64,000 nucleotides of DNA from an uncultured Pseudomonadales bacterium (GTDB lineage: Bacteria; Pseudomonadota; Gammaproteobacteria; Pseudomonadales; Porticoccaceae), in contig CALSSA010000004.1 in NCBI GenBank assembly GCA_943788875.1, positions 124,001 through 188,000 on the forward strand, given 5' to 3'. A program made the position numbers and the translations under genes. Shown one piece after another: positions 1 through 7,610 of this stretch; position 1 is the first letter of the stretch; each line of letters opens with the position of its first letter. The notes under the pieces are model-generated. The model searched no databases and had not been told where the DNA came from. It saw only the letters and a program-made list of their open reading frames with translations.

Positions 1-270
1 AAAGCGATCAACGAACTGGATGAACTTCTGGAGACTGGTTTTAGTGGTCAGGAAGTAAAGTTCGTCAAAAAACTGATTCGGGATCTCGACGCTCAGGAAC
101 AAAAAGTCGACAAAAAAGAGCGCAAACTCCGTCATCGCCTATTCAAGCTTGAAGCTGATATGCCACCGGTAAACGTAATGTTCCTGTACAGCACCATTGA
201 CAATATTGGTGCTGTGGCAGACACCGCGGAACGTGTAGGTAATCGGCTTGAGCTTTTGCTAGCCAAATAA
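1..270 (+). CDS. DUF47 family (PhoU-like) phosphate transport accessory protein, 3' end only
   Basis: The frame is open from base 1 and stops at 268-270, giving the last 89 residues. They are strongly charged and helical (FVKKLIRDLDAQEQKVDKK, then a run ending in LELLLAK), which fits the coiled-coil end of the TIGR00153/DUF47 family. Members of that family are PhoU-like and are usually encoded directly upstream of a PiT transporter. Here pitA starts 24 bases downstream on the same strand, so the two are probably one operon and this protein likely regulates the transporter. The start lies outside the window. The family assignment rests on C-terminal style plus neighbourhood. Confidence 0.8.
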   Translation, partial: KAINELDELLETGFSGQEVKFVKKLIRDLDAQEQKVDKKERKLRHRLFKLEADMPPVNVMFLYSTIDNIGAVADTAERVGNRLELLLAK

Positions 271-294
271 CAATAACTTTCGGACCTAGTAACC

Positions 295-1575
295 ATGGAA
301 TTATTCAGCGAATACGGCACCATTTTAATTATTCTAGCGGCCTGTTTTGGTTTCTTTATGGCTTGGGGTGTCGGAGCTAACGACGTAGCTAATGCAATGG
401 GTACTTCAGTTGGATCCAAGGCATTAACCATCAAGCAAGCAATTTTAATTGCGATGGTGTTTGAATTTGCCGGTGCCTACCTGGCAGGTGGCGAAGTGAC
501 TTCTACCATCCGCAAAGGCATTGTTGACTCCGCCGTGTTTAGCGACAAGCCAGACCTGCTGGTATTTGGCATGTTATCGGCCCTGCTCGCAGCAGGCACC
601 TGGCTGGCCATTGCCAGCTTTATGGGTTGGCCTGTCTCTACCACCCACAGTATTGTCGGCGCTATCGTTGGTTTTGCGGCCGTTGGCGTTTCCAATGATG
701 CCGTAAACTGGGGAAAGGTAAGCACCATCGTCGCTAGCTGGGTGGTGTCGCCTGTGATGGCGGGCACCATTTCATTTGCCATCTTCAGAAGTGTGCAACA
801 TCTGATTCTTACTCAAGACAACCCCTTTGACCGAGCCAAGAAATACGCCCCTATGTATATGTTTGCCGTGGGCTTCCTGATGGCCATGGTGACATTGCTC
901 AAAGGCCTGAAACATGTATTTAAAGATGTCGGCATCGATATGAGCTACGGCGACAATGTTCTCGTGGCGGTGGGCTTTGGTATTCTAGTGACTATTATTG
1001 GTACCTACCTGCTGAGTAAAGTAGAGCGTGATCTCACTAAAGAAGAAGGCAACCGTTTTTATAATGTTGAAAAAGTTTTTGCTGTACTGATGATATTTAC
1101 CGCCTGTAGCATGGCCTTTGCACATGGTTCTAACGATGTGGCCAATGCCGTTGGTCCTCTCGCGGCAGTAGTTAATGTGGTCAATGCCGGTGGTGATATT
1201 GCGGCCAAGAGCTCGATGCCGAGCTGGATTTTATTGTTGGGCGGTGCTGGTATTGTCTTCGGTCTCGCCACCTATGGCTTTAAAGTCATGGGCACCATCG
1301 GTCGCAAGATTACCGAGCTGACTCCCAGCCGCGGTTTTGCTGCTGAACTAGGCGCTGCAGCCACCGTAGTGTTGGCCTCAGGCACTGGCCTGCCAATTTC
1401 TACCACCCACACATTAGTGGGCGCGGTGCTGGGCGTTGGCATGGCACGGGGTATAGGTGCCATTAATCTTAGAATGGTCGGCTCTATCTTCCTATCCTGG
1501 GTAGTGACACTGCCAGCCGGTGCCGGTCTGTCGATTCTGTTCTTCTTTTTCTTTAAAGGCGTGTTTGGAGGCTAA
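295..1575 (+). CDS. pitA: PiT family inorganic phosphate transporter
   Basis: A 426-residue inner-membrane protein that carries phosphate (as metal phosphate) with protons. The family's inverted internal duplication is plain: GANDVANA at residues 27-34 is echoed by GSNDVANA at 278-285, and PVSTTHSIVG (113-122) by PISTTHTLVG (367-376). Many hydrophobic segments cover the rest, with a charged cytoplasmic loop around 240-260. It sits 24 bases after the DUF47 gene and is followed by a strong bidirectional terminator. I cannot separate PitA from other low-affinity phosphate or sulfate members of the family by sequence alone, but the DUF47 neighbour favours phosphate. Confidence 0.93.
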   Translation: MELFSEYGTILIILAACFGFFMAWGVGANDVANAMGTSVGSKALTIKQAILIAMVFEFAGAYLAGGEVTSTIRKGIVDSAVFSDKPDLLVFGMLSALLAAGTWLAIASFMGWPVSTTHSIVGAIVGFAAVGVSNDAVNWGKVSTIVASWVVSPVMAGTISFAIFRSVQHLILTQDNPFDRAKKYAPMYMFAVGFLMAMVTLLKGLKHVFKDVGIDMSYGDNVLVAVGFGILVTIIGTYLLSKVERDLTKEEGNRFYNVEKVFAVLMIFTACSMAFAHGSNDVANAVGPLAAVVNVVNAGGDIAAKSSMPSWILLLGGAGIVFGLATYGFKVMGTIGRKITELTPSRGFAAELGAAATVVLASGTGLPISTTHTLVGAVLGVGMARGIGAINLRMVGSIFLSWVVTLPAGAGLSILFFFFFKGVFGG

Positions 1576-1589
1576 GTATCCGTAGTATC

Positions 1590-1628
1590 AAAAAAGCCCG
1601 ACGATTAAAAAATCTGTCGGGCTTTTTT
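1590..1628. terminator. Bidirectional rho-independent terminator between pitA and the ACT-domain gene
   Basis: AAAAAGCCCGAC and GTCGGGCTTTTT form a long stem around an A/T-rich loop. It has A-runs on the left and T-runs on the right, so it can stop transcription from both convergent genes. Confidence 0.9.
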
Positions 1629-1661
1629 ATGCCATTCAAAGCTGGCTATGGGAGTATGCTA

Positions 1662-2063
1662 TCAGAGCCGATTTAAATTTCGCAGCAACTCCAGAGCCTC
1701 ATCGGCAAACTGTTGTGGTACAAACACATGGTCATGGTAATAACCAGCAATCACATTGGCACTGATTTCATACGCCGCTAACTTACCCGAAACTATCGCC
1801 GTCAAACCCACAGCCTCTAGACTGGAATGGGCCTGCAAGCTAATACAGCGAAAGGCGCCCTGATAGTCTAACCCACAGGCATCTGCGTTTTCAGCGGTAA
1901 CCACCAAAGTAAGACCTTCCGGCTCCTGAAAACTGGCAATCGGCATTGCTTCCTTGCCATCCCCGTACTGCCCCGAGGCAATGGTACAGAACACATAACG
2001 AGGCTCCAGCAATATTGGCGAGAGACTTCTTAATAAAGTTTTTAAATCAGTTTCACCGGACAT
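1662..2063 (-). CDS. ACT domain-containing protein
   Basis: A 133-residue protein. I take the ATG at 2063 as start because the family begins with a short MSGETDLKTLLRSL-type segment; an open frame continues upstream to 2189 but overlaps the next small gene. Residues about 15-65 (LEPRYVFCTIA..., EPEGLTLVV) and 66-130 (FRCISLQAHSSLEAVGLTAIV, YYHDHVFVP, ALELLRNL) look like two ACT-like halves of the PF10000-type family. These proteins are presumed to bind small ligands such as amino acids; no substrate can be read from the sequence. It is the last gene of a run that starts with the GNAT gene at 2681. Confidence 0.75.
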   Translation of the reverse strand: MSGETDLKTLLRSLSPILLEPRYVFCTIASGQYGDGKEAMPIASFQEPEGLTLVVTAENADACGLDYQGAFRCISLQAHSSLEAVGLTAIVSGKLAAYEISANVIAGYYHDHVFVPQQFADEALELLRNLNRL

Positions 2064-2064
2064 A

Positions 2065-2232
2065 TTATTTATCTTTTGGTTTAGCGAAGAATACAAACGG
2101 GACTGCAAATGGGCCAAACAAAACTGCCATCCAACCCCAAAAACGAATATTGGCCTGGCGTTCTTTAGCAATCTGATAACAGACAACAATACAGAGAATA
2201 TTAATCATCACCAAAGCGTAGGTAACTGGCAC
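2065..2232 (-). CDS. Small membrane protein, 55 aa, unknown function
   Basis: A short frame starting GTG at 2232, with an alternative in-frame ATG at 2208. It encodes a hydrophobic N-terminal helix (about residues 2-18), a charged stretch (KERQANIRF) and a second hydrophobic helix (GWMAVLFGPFAVPFVFF) ending in KPKDK. A GAGG Shine-Dalgarno motif lies nine bases before the GTG. The gene is packed between the GNAT stop (two bases upstream) and the ACT gene start, so all three are likely cotranslated. I recognise no family beyond general resemblance to small two-helix membrane proteins. Confidence 0.6.
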   Translation of the reverse strand: MPVTYALVMINILCIVVCYQIAKERQANIRFWGWMAVLFGPFAVPFVFFAKPKDK

Positions 2233-2234
2233 TA

Positions 2235-2681
2235 TTACAATTCCTCAGAAAAATGATAACTGGCAATGGTAAAGTTCTGCGCAAAATAGAACCTATGAGC
2301 CTTGCCTCTATGAGTCCCAGAATCTAGATGCAAAACATTGCACCCTTGTGCAACCGCCTGCTGGCGCAGCCATTTAATCATAAGCTCGCCATAACCTTTT
2401 GAGCGATGCTGCTCTACTGTCACCAGATCGTCAACATAGCAATGCTTGCCCATAAATAAATTACTGTAAATACGATAGCCCGCTACAGCAACCACCTGAT
2501 TGCCTTCCTCTATAAATGCAAGCTTAAAACCCTCGTCTTCCATAGCACGCACAGTGGTCAAAAAACTGTCACGGGAAAGATGTGGCCTAAGCTCAGCAAT
2601 AGCATGAAAACAATTTAGTATCTCATCATCTGTTACAGCTAGTCTCGGCACCCTGTATTCTCCAGGCTGAATATTGAGCAA
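2235..2681 (-). CDS. GNAT family N-acetyltransferase
   Basis: A 148-residue protein with the GNAT fold. Residues about 50-90 hold the central strands (FKLAFIEEGNQVVAVAGYRI, CYVDDLVTV), followed by the acetyl-CoA pyrophosphate loop RSKGYG (about 93-98) and helix ELMIKWLRQQA. The end, VLHLDSGTHRGKAHRFYFAQNF, is the usual final strand and helix. Acetyl transfer from acetyl-CoA to an amine is the family activity; the acceptor is unknown. It is the first gene of a short minus-strand run with the 55-aa membrane peptide and the ACT protein. Confidence 0.85.
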   Translation of the reverse strand: MLNIQPGEYRVPRLAVTDDEILNCFHAIAELRPHLSRDSFLTTVRAMEDEGFKLAFIEEGNQVVAVAGYRIYSNLFMGKHCYVDDLVTVEQHRSKGYGELMIKWLRQQAVAQGCNVLHLDSGTHRGKAHRFYFAQNFTIASYHFSEEL

Positions 2682-2686
2682 TTATA

Positions 2687-3016
2687 TTAGGGTATCAGCA
2701 ATTGTAACAACGCCTTTAATGGAATAGTTGCCCAGGCATACTTTTTATAAAGGCCCTTTAAACGATCAACAACATCTGACTTTTCTGACTCCTGTGCAAG
2801 GCTTTCGACTTCCGCCCTGAGGGCCATATAATCTGCTGTTGATACAGTACTGCTTTGGCAGGCGAGTGATTCTATAGCAACACAGAACTGTTCCAGATCC
2901 GCGGCGGCAATACTATTAGTCTGCCTATTATCAAGCTGATTATCATTTCCTTGACTGACATTGCCCACTACCGCATTGCCGCCAGAGACATTGATATGAA
3001 TAGCGGATTTACTCAT
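2687..3016 (-). CDS. Hypothetical protein with N-terminal INVSGG...GNVSQG motif
   Basis: A 109-residue protein I cannot assign to a known family. Its N-terminus (residues about 6-27) carries a Gly/Asn-rich beta-type motif, HINVSGGNAVVGNVSQG, that repeats in altered form at the C-terminus of the preceding gene in the operon. The middle (about 35-95) is predicted helical with many Glu, Ala and Ser, and the end is hydrophobic (WATIPLKALLQLLIP), perhaps a membrane or docking helix. Its ATG overlaps the upstream stop as ATGA, so the two are translationally coupled. Similar Gly/Asn motifs occur at the ends of some bacterial conflict-system proteins; that link is only a suggestion. Confidence 0.65.
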   Translation of the reverse strand: MSKSAIHINVSGGNAVVGNVSQGNDNQLDNRQTNSIAAADLEQFCVAIESLACQSSTVSTADYMALRAEVESLAQESEKSDVVDRLKGLYKKYAWATIPLKALLQLLIP

Positions 3017-3113
3017 GCCTTAGCACCTTTTACAGCACCGCTTATTTTATTCATTGCACCCTGCACCACATTGCCCATATTAACCTTGCCCCCGGTAATA
3101 TTGATATTCATAG
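2958..3113. repeat. Imperfect 46-bp direct repeat encoding a shared protein motif
   Basis: Bases 2958-3003 and 3068-3113 match at 32 of 46 positions by my count and lie 110 bp apart. Read on the minus strand both encode the pattern [NH]IN[IV][ST]GG..(V)..GNV.QG. One copy is at the end of the 286-aa gene, the other at the beginning of the 109-aa gene, so the junction of the two coupled genes carries a duplicated module. Confidence 0.75.
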
Positions 3114-3873
3114 TCTGTAGTTTTTGCGCTTTCAAATCACTGGTATCAATGCCATTTTTATCCAGCGCCAAGACCATGGCATCAAACACAGTTTCACTGA
3201 TCGAGCGCACCTGGGTAGAGACATCAACATCATTATAGGCACTAGAATAAACGGTTCGTACTCTGTTCAACAGGTTAGTCTCACGCTTTATATAAGGCAT
3301 AATCCAAAACCATAATGTAAATGGCGAGTAAGCAATTAAATTAAACTTGGCATTTTTATCCACATAGCCTCCCACCACCACTCGCCATTCAAAAGATCGG
3401 ACAGCACCAAAGCTACTCTGGTTTAAAATCAGCGTTAAGGTAGTACCACGCTCAGTTGAATTAGCATCGCCCTTTAAAAAAACGCGTTGCTCCGGAGCCA
3501 GCAGATCTTTGTCGCTGTCAGTGATCGCAATAGCATCAAGCTCTTTGATTGGTGTCCTAGTTTTGAGCTCCTGCTCAATGGTAGAAAATACATCTTCCTC
3601 AATATTGATCGGGTGATGAAACACATGTTGAATATGGGTATACACCTGACCAAAATATTTAAACGGTAATGCTTTGTTAAAATTTTTGGAGCTGGCAACA
3701 GCCTCATCAATATCATTCCGCAACAGGGTTGAGGTAATCAAGGTAACGACGGTGAGGATAATAAGCCAGATCCCGAGACTGCCTATTGTCAGATACAGGT
3801 GTATAAGGACAGCAAGGCCGATGCTGCGTTTTTTAATTCGATTATTAACATTTTTTGAATCTAATAAATCCAT
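3013..3873 (-). CDS. Membrane-anchored hypothetical protein, C-terminal INITGG...GNVVQG motif
   Basis: A 286-residue protein of no family I recognise. A hydrophobic segment at about 17-50 (IGLAVLIHLYLTIGSLGIWLIILTVV, written here in parts as IGLAVLIHLYL and GIWLIILTVVTLI) suggests one long or two short membrane helices. The following domain has an NKALPFKYFGQ...IQHVFHH region, a mixed alpha/beta part (about 105-185) and a second hydrophobic patch FTLWFWIMPYIK (about 184-195). The C-terminus carries NINITGGKVNMGNVVQG followed by a short Gly/Lys/Ala tail, matching the N-terminal motif of the coupled downstream gene. Start ATG at 3873; both genes are minus strand. Confidence 0.7.
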   Translation of the reverse strand: MDLLDSKNVNNRIKKRSIGLAVLIHLYLTIGSLGIWLIILTVVTLITSTLLRNDIDEAVASSKNFNKALPFKYFGQVYTHIQHVFHHPINIEEDVFSTIEQELKTRTPIKELDAIAITDSDKDLLAPEQRVFLKGDANSTERGTTLTLILNQSSFGAVRSFEWRVVVGGYVDKNAKFNLIAYSPFTLWFWIMPYIKRETNLLNRVRTVYSSAYNDVDVSTQVRSISETVFDAMVLALDKNGIDTSDLKAQKLQTMNINITGGKVNMGNVVQGAMNKISGAVKGAKA

Positions 3874-3949
3874 TTTTTATAACTCCTTTTTGCTGTAATA
3901 AGGTTTATTAAAAGTCACGGGAGTACTGTTGTACTAACGCTGCGAGAGG

Positions 3950-4225
3950 TTATTTTGCGATCAATGATTTTTTAAGCTCAGTGCTCACCTGCTTAAACGT
4001 ACCTTTGCCCTGTAGTAGTTGAGAAGTGCTGGAAGAGCCATTTTGGGATAGATTCCAAAAGGTACTAATCTGTCCCTGATATAGAAAATCGGCCCAGGAA
4101 GTAATTGAAATACAGGGCTCAGTAGTACTCTCCCAGGATGACGGCACAGCAATGCTGTTATCAGCACAGGCAGAGAGGCTAAAGAATGCTGAGATGCAGA
4201 GGACAAGCACATCGTTATATTTCAT
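3950..4225 (-). CDS. Small putative lipoprotein, 91 aa
   Basis: The first 20 residues form a lipoprotein signal peptide: Met-Lys, a hydrophobic core (VLVLCISAFFS) and the lipobox LSAC with Cys20. Alanine at the next position predicts outer-membrane sorting. The mature part is about 70 residues, Ser/Thr/Gln-rich, with one further Cys and a SITSWADFLYQGQISTFW segment. No family recognised. It lies upstream of the 286-aa membrane protein gene on the same strand with a 76-bp gap, so it may belong to the same cassette. Confidence 0.6.
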   Translation of the reverse strand: MKYNDVLVLCISAFFSLSACADNSIAVPSSWESTTEPCISITSWADFLYQGQISTFWNLSQNGSSSTSQLLQGKGTFKQVSTELKKSLIAK

Positions 4226-4317
4226 GATTCAAATCCTTTTTTGCCCCGAAAAGGTACACAAAGACTCACGCCGGGGCTGAACCGTGATACTTAAAGCAAT
4301 TCGAATTTTAAGAATTT

Positions 4318-4348
4318 GGCTACAAGTTAGAGAGCGATCTCTGTAGCC
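4318..4348. other. Stable hairpin with GCGA tetraloop
   Basis: GGCTAC pairs with GTAGCC, and inside it AGAGA pairs with TCTCT around a GCGA (GNRA-type) tetraloop, leaving a 5-base bulge AAGTT on one side. It lies between the lipoprotein gene and the VF530 gene and has no following T-run, so it is not a standard terminator. On RNA it would be very stable; function unknown. Confidence 0.5.
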
Positions 4349-4398
4349 GGAATAAGATAGTTATCTAAAGATAGACCAGATTTCAATAGGCTGCGAAG

Positions 4399-4725
4399 TC
4401 AGGATTTTTTATTGCGGCTATTGGCCCAAGGATCGACAGATTTAGAGCCTTTAGTGGCTGTTTTTTCCTTCGACTGGTTAGCAAAAGTACTGATGTACAA
4501 CGCTTCAACTTTCTCTCTTGCCCACAGAGTTCTGCGCAAAAACTTAAGGCTGGACTTCACCGATGGGTCACTTTTAAAGCAATTGATATTGACTCGCTCA
4601 GCCAACGCATCCCAGCCATAATACTCTTGCAGCTGCGTGACCACCTGCTCAAGTTTAATACCATGAAGTGGATTGTTGGGTTGCGGGTCGGACATGTTGT
4701 TTGGCCTAAAGTCTGAGGCATCCAC
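4399..4725 (-). CDS. VF530 family DNA-binding protein (DUF2132)
   Basis: A 108-residue protein if the ATG at 4725 is used; the ATG at 4695 ([16 protein letters not shown]) gives 98 residues and matches the usual family start better. Neither has a convincing Shine-Dalgarno. The core, [19 protein letters not shown] then [19 protein letters not shown] and [19 protein letters not shown], is the VF530 signature, a small helical fold reported to bind double-stranded DNA. The C-terminal extension is Lys/Ser-rich ([18 protein letters not shown]), probably disordered. Cytoplasmic; precise role unknown for the family. Confidence 0.85.
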   Translation of the reverse strand: MDASDFRPNNMSDPQPNNPLHGIKLEQVVTQLQEYYGWDALAERVNINCFKSDPSVKSSLKFLRRTLWAREKVEALYISTFANQSKEKTATKGSKSVDPWANSRNKKS

Positions 4726-4736
4726 TATACAGCGAT

Positions 4737-4952
4737 TTAACGCGGCAGGCTCTTGCGCGGCACCAGATAACCGGCAATAGCTGAAAACAGCGAACCGATA
4801 ATAATACGCAGTCGCTCATCAAAGAAATTATTATTGCCAGTATGCTCGAAGGCGAGTGAGCCGTTGAACAGACTCATAGTGAAACCAAAGTAGACAGATA
4901 TATAATAGAGATCGCTGTAAATTAGATGGTTCACCGAGTTTCGAAGACCCAT
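4737..4952 (-). CDS. Small hypothetical membrane protein, 71 aa
   Basis: A 71-residue frame starting immediately after the stop of the YkgJ-type gene (no gap), which argues for a real coupled gene. Residues about 10-30 ([19 protein letters not shown]) and 48-64 ([17 protein letters not shown]) could span a membrane. No family recognised and no strong ribosome-binding site of its own. Confidence 0.45.
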   Translation of the reverse strand: MGLRNSVNHLIYSDLYYISVYFGFTMSLFNGSLAFEHTGNNNFFDERLRIIIGSLFSAIAGYLVPRKSLPR

Positions 4953-5243
4953 TCAATCCACCTTTATATATTCTCTCTGACAATCCTGGGCACCCATTTC
5001 AAACTCCCGACATATCCAGGGTCTCTGATCATAAATCTGGCACAGCATTGTGCTGCGGTCCAGCGCTGAACACCAGCCATCATCCAGACGAGCCATGGTT
5101 TCAGCACCCCAGCGATCAACTCTGATATATTCTCTGGGTACACCGGTGTCGGTGATTAGCATGACCTCCAGCTTGCAACAGGCAGCTTTACAGTTGGAAC
5201 AGCTAATCGTCGGATCAATCAGATTCTGTACTTCAATACTCAT
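4953..5243 (-). CDS. YkgJ family cysteine cluster protein
   Basis: A 96-residue protein with eight cysteines at 15, 18, 22, 23, 58, 68, 78 and 88. The CxxCxxxCC start, the WCSALD segment and the CQIYDQRPWICREF segment are the UPF0153/YkgJ (Fe-S or zinc cluster) signature. The family is cytoplasmic and thought to bind an iron-sulfur cluster; its substrate is not established. It lies 9 bases after ppnP and directly before the 71-aa gene. Confidence 0.88.
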   Translation of the reverse strand: MSIEVQNLIDPTISCSNCKAACCKLEVMLITDTGVPREYIRVDRWGAETMARLDDGWCSALDRSTMLCQIYDQRPWICREFEMGAQDCQREYIKVD

Positions 5244-5252
5244 AGCTGAGCA

Positions 5253-5567
5253 TCAGGCAAAGTACGAGCAGCAATAGTTGGTCACCTGGTGAACACGGAC
5301 TTTGAACTTGGCGGCAGCAGGCACTTCAAACTGCATACCGTCGGTTATAGCCTGCCATTCCGAACTATCTGGCAGCAAAAGGTCTAGCTGGCCACTTGAG
5401 ATCTGCATTAATTCTTTGACCTCTGTGCCAAACTCATACTCCCCCGGCAACATCACCCCAAGAGTTTTTACTGAGCCATCAGCAAGGGTAATTCCGCGGC
5501 TGGTTACGGCCCCATCAAAGTAGATATTGGCCTCAAGTTTAACGCTGACATTGGCAAATTCTGACAT
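5253..5567 (-). CDS. ppnP: Pyrimidine/purine nucleoside phosphorylase PpnP
   Basis: A 104-residue single-cupin protein of the YaiE/DUF1255 family. It has the expected opening (FANVSVKLEANIYFDGAVTSR), the glycine turn GVMLPGEYEFGTEVKELM, and the end FEVPAAAKFKVRV. The E. coli homologue phosphorolyses several nucleosides to base and ribose 1-phosphate. Length and motif order are full, so I expect the same activity here. Its neighbours are unrelated small genes, giving no pathway context. Confidence 0.93.
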   Translation of the reverse strand: MSEFANVSVKLEANIYFDGAVTSRGITLADGSVKTLGVMLPGEYEFGTEVKELMQISSGQLDLLLPDSSEWQAITDGMQFEVPAAAKFKVRVHQVTNYCCSYFA

Positions 5568-5691
5568 TTAAATAACAACCTTTTAAGTAATCTAAGCACC
5601 GGCAACAGGCCAGCTTTATTGGAGGCGCGTAGCATACCTCATAAGTCTTTTAACTCAGAATGCTTTTAATTGAGAAAGCTTTTAGCTGAAG

Positions 5692-6246
5692 TTATTTAGT
5701 CTGTTTAGTCGGCTGACAAAAGCCCTGAGGCGGCACATCCAATGCTGCATTAAATTTGCTGGAGAGGTTTTGGAAGGCAATCAACCCGGTCAGATCAATC
5801 ACCGCATCATCATTAAAAAATGTTTTTAACCTTGCCATCAATTCAGTACTGACCTGCTGATCGGAATAGGTGACTGCCTCCGCATACTCCAAAGCAATCC
5901 GCTCTTTCTCATCAAACAGGGGAGAGTCGCGCCATTGCTCAAGTTGCTCAACCTTGTCCATGGAACCAGCTCTGGTGGCCAATGTGGCAGAATTGATATC
6001 CACACAGAAATGACACCAGTTAATCTGCGAGACCCGCACGGTTACCAGCGAGCGAAGCACCTGATCTATGGGCGATGTTCTGCGGTCAATGGCGCCATAG
6101 AGAAGTGCCACTGCGGCAAATAACTTTGGCACCCGGCCCCAGAGCAAGCCCGGGTCAAGTACAGCACCATATTTACGCCGCTGATTATAAAAAAAGGGCC
6201 GTAGCCAGAAGGGATATTGTTTCAATGGTTTCACGGGAATATGCAT
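5692..6246 (-). CDS. Carboxymuconolactone decarboxylase (AhpD-like) family protein
   Basis: A 184-residue helical protein. The CMD core at about 65-165 includes the redox pair CHFC (Cys78, Cys81) inside QINWCHFCVDINSA, the AhpD-type motif, and the typical FDEKERIALEYAEAVT helix. Members are alkylhydroperoxidase-like or decarboxylases; the CxxC argues for the peroxidase/thiol type. It is the last gene of a minus-strand run MAPEG, NTF2-like, PqqB-like hydrolase, CMD, suggesting a joint role in detoxification or breakdown of a small organic compound (inference). Confidence 0.85.
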   Translation of the reverse strand: MHIPVKPLKQYPFWLRPFFYNQRRKYGAVLDPGLLWGRVPKLFAAVALLYGAIDRRTSPIDQVLRSLVTVRVSQINWCHFCVDINSATLATRAGSMDKVEQLEQWRDSPLFDEKERIALEYAEAVTYSDQQVSTELMARLKTFFNDDAVIDLTGLIAFQNLSSKFNAALDVPPQGFCQPTKQTK

Positions 6247-6280
6247 GATGTTCGCTCATATCTGTTGTACCGAAGCACTA

Positions 6281-7204
6281 TCAGAGGTTCAGACGAGTGG
6301 CTTGCGTAGCAATATTATAGCCAGCAGCACGCACTAGCAGCGCCTCTCTACTCTGAGAGTCTAACAATGGATTAGTGTGGTTCATATGAATAAACCAGAC
6401 TTTTGCACGCTGCTCCGGGCCCAGGTGCGCTAGAGTTTCCATGGTCTCAGTGACCAGAGGATGAGGGACTTTGGACATATCCCGGCCAGGTAATTCACCG
6501 GCACCAAAGAAGGTAGCATCCAGCAGGGCGTAGTCGACGGTCTTGATAACCTCGGCAATATCCTTTTTCCAGACCGACCATTTATTGATATCCGGGATAA
6601 ATAGAGCAGTTTTATCAGGCCCCTTAATGGAGTAGCCCACTGTCTCGGAAAACTCATCACGGTGAGGAACCAGAAAAGGGGTAACGCCAACACTGGCAAA
6701 AGTTTCAGTCCGATTGTGGGCCAAGGGCTGCAAAGCAATATTGTTGTATGCCACCAATTGACTCCAGGGGCCGTTATTGCTGAGGAACTGCGTCATTCTG
6801 GGCATCGCATAAACGGGCACTTTACTAGCTCCCATTGACTCATGGCCGAAAAACATCAGTCCTGCATAATGGCCAATATGAGCATGGGTGAGAAATACAC
6901 CGGCAAGTACATAATCCGCGGCTTGCTGGTCAAGCATGTAAAGTTGTCGAGGCAGCTGTGGGGTCGCCTCAAACAGATATTTTTTACTGGTCTGGGGGTC
7001 AACGAGAGCCAATGCGGTTGCACCTCGCTCCAGTCGTGGCTCAGCCCAACCGGGCATACAATGCTGCTGATAACAGCCTGCCTGAGGGTAGCCAGCGTCC
7101 TGAGCTACGCCCAGCACATAGAGATAGGGGTTTTCAGTCTCAGCGGCTGTTACATTAAAGCCCCCCAGACCGAGCGCAAGAGTCAGCAGTATTGGTAACC
7201 GCAT
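6281..7204 (-). CDS. PqqB-like MBL-fold metallo-hydrolase, exported
   Basis: A 307-residue protein from the ATG at 7204, chosen because it follows the previous stop by one base and opens a clean signal peptide (LPILLTLALGLGGFNVTAA, residues 3-21); a longer frame reaches 7243 but overlaps the NTF2 gene. The mature protein starts like PqqB-type proteins: VLGVAQDAGYPQAGC with Cys44 and Cys49. The metal motif reads THAHIGH (His107, His109, His112), so the usual HxHxDH aspartate is glycine, while a late HMNHTNP and an LLDATFF region remain. A hydrolase of unknown substrate acting in the periplasm is likely; there are no pqq genes nearby, so PQQ synthesis is unlikely. Confidence 0.8.
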   Translation of the reverse strand: MRLPILLTLALGLGGFNVTAAETENPYLYVLGVAQDAGYPQAGCYQQHCMPGWAEPRLERGATALALVDPQTSKKYLFEATPQLPRQLYMLDQQAADYVLAGVFLTHAHIGHYAGLMFFGHESMGASKVPVYAMPRMTQFLSNNGPWSQLVAYNNIALQPLAHNRTETFASVGVTPFLVPHRDEFSETVGYSIKGPDKTALFIPDINKWSVWKKDIAEVIKTVDYALLDATFFGAGELPGRDMSKVPHPLVTETMETLAHLGPEQRAKVWFIHMNHTNPLLDSQSREALLVRAAGYNIATQATRLNL

Positions 7205-7205
7205 C

Positions 7206-7595
7206 TTATTGTTTCGCTGCCAGCATTTTGCCCATATTTTCATGGATAAGGCTAACCGCCTTGAGCGGACGGACCATCACTTTAAAATCAATGATTTGAC
7301 CATTTTCATCCCAGGTCATCATATCTACGCCATTGACAGTAATACCATTAATGTCGACCTTAAATTCGAGCATGGCGTGGTTGTCTCCGATCAGTTCACG
7401 GACATAGACAAAGGTGTCATTAAAGAACACATGAAAAGCAGCGGCCAAATACTGCGTGGTAACGGCTTTACCCACCTGGGGTGTATGCACCACCGGCGAA
7501 TGAAACACACATTCATCGGCCAGTAACTCATCAAGTCCTGCAACATCGCGAGCCTTGGCAATGCGGTGCCAGGTAGCAAGAGTATCAATCGCCAT
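7206..7595 (-). CDS. SnoaL/NTF2-like domain protein
   Basis: A 129-residue protein with the alpha+beta barrel pattern of SnoaL-like folds: LATWHRIAKARDVAGLDELLADECVFHSPVV at the start (helix, then the short strand with H-S-P), YVRELIGDNHAMLEFKVDING in the middle, and the closing strands IDFKVMVRPLKAV. The fold is used by isomerases, hydrolases and non-enzymatic binders, so no reaction is assigned. It lies 15 bases after the MAPEG gene and one base before the hydrolase start, within the same operon. Confidence 0.85.
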   Translation of the reverse strand: MAIDTLATWHRIAKARDVAGLDELLADECVFHSPVVHTPQVGKAVTTQYLAAAFHVFFNDTFVYVRELIGDNHAMLEFKVDINGITVNGVDMMTWDENGQIIDFKVMVRPLKAVSLIHENMGKMLAAKQ

Positions 7596-7610
7596 AGGGG
7601 TCTCCTCTAG

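Noticed and set aside
6281-7204. Genuine PqqB of a PQQ cofactor pathway
   Set aside because: No pqqA, C, D or E gene nearby, and the protein has a signal peptide; only the fold and opening motif resemble PqqB.
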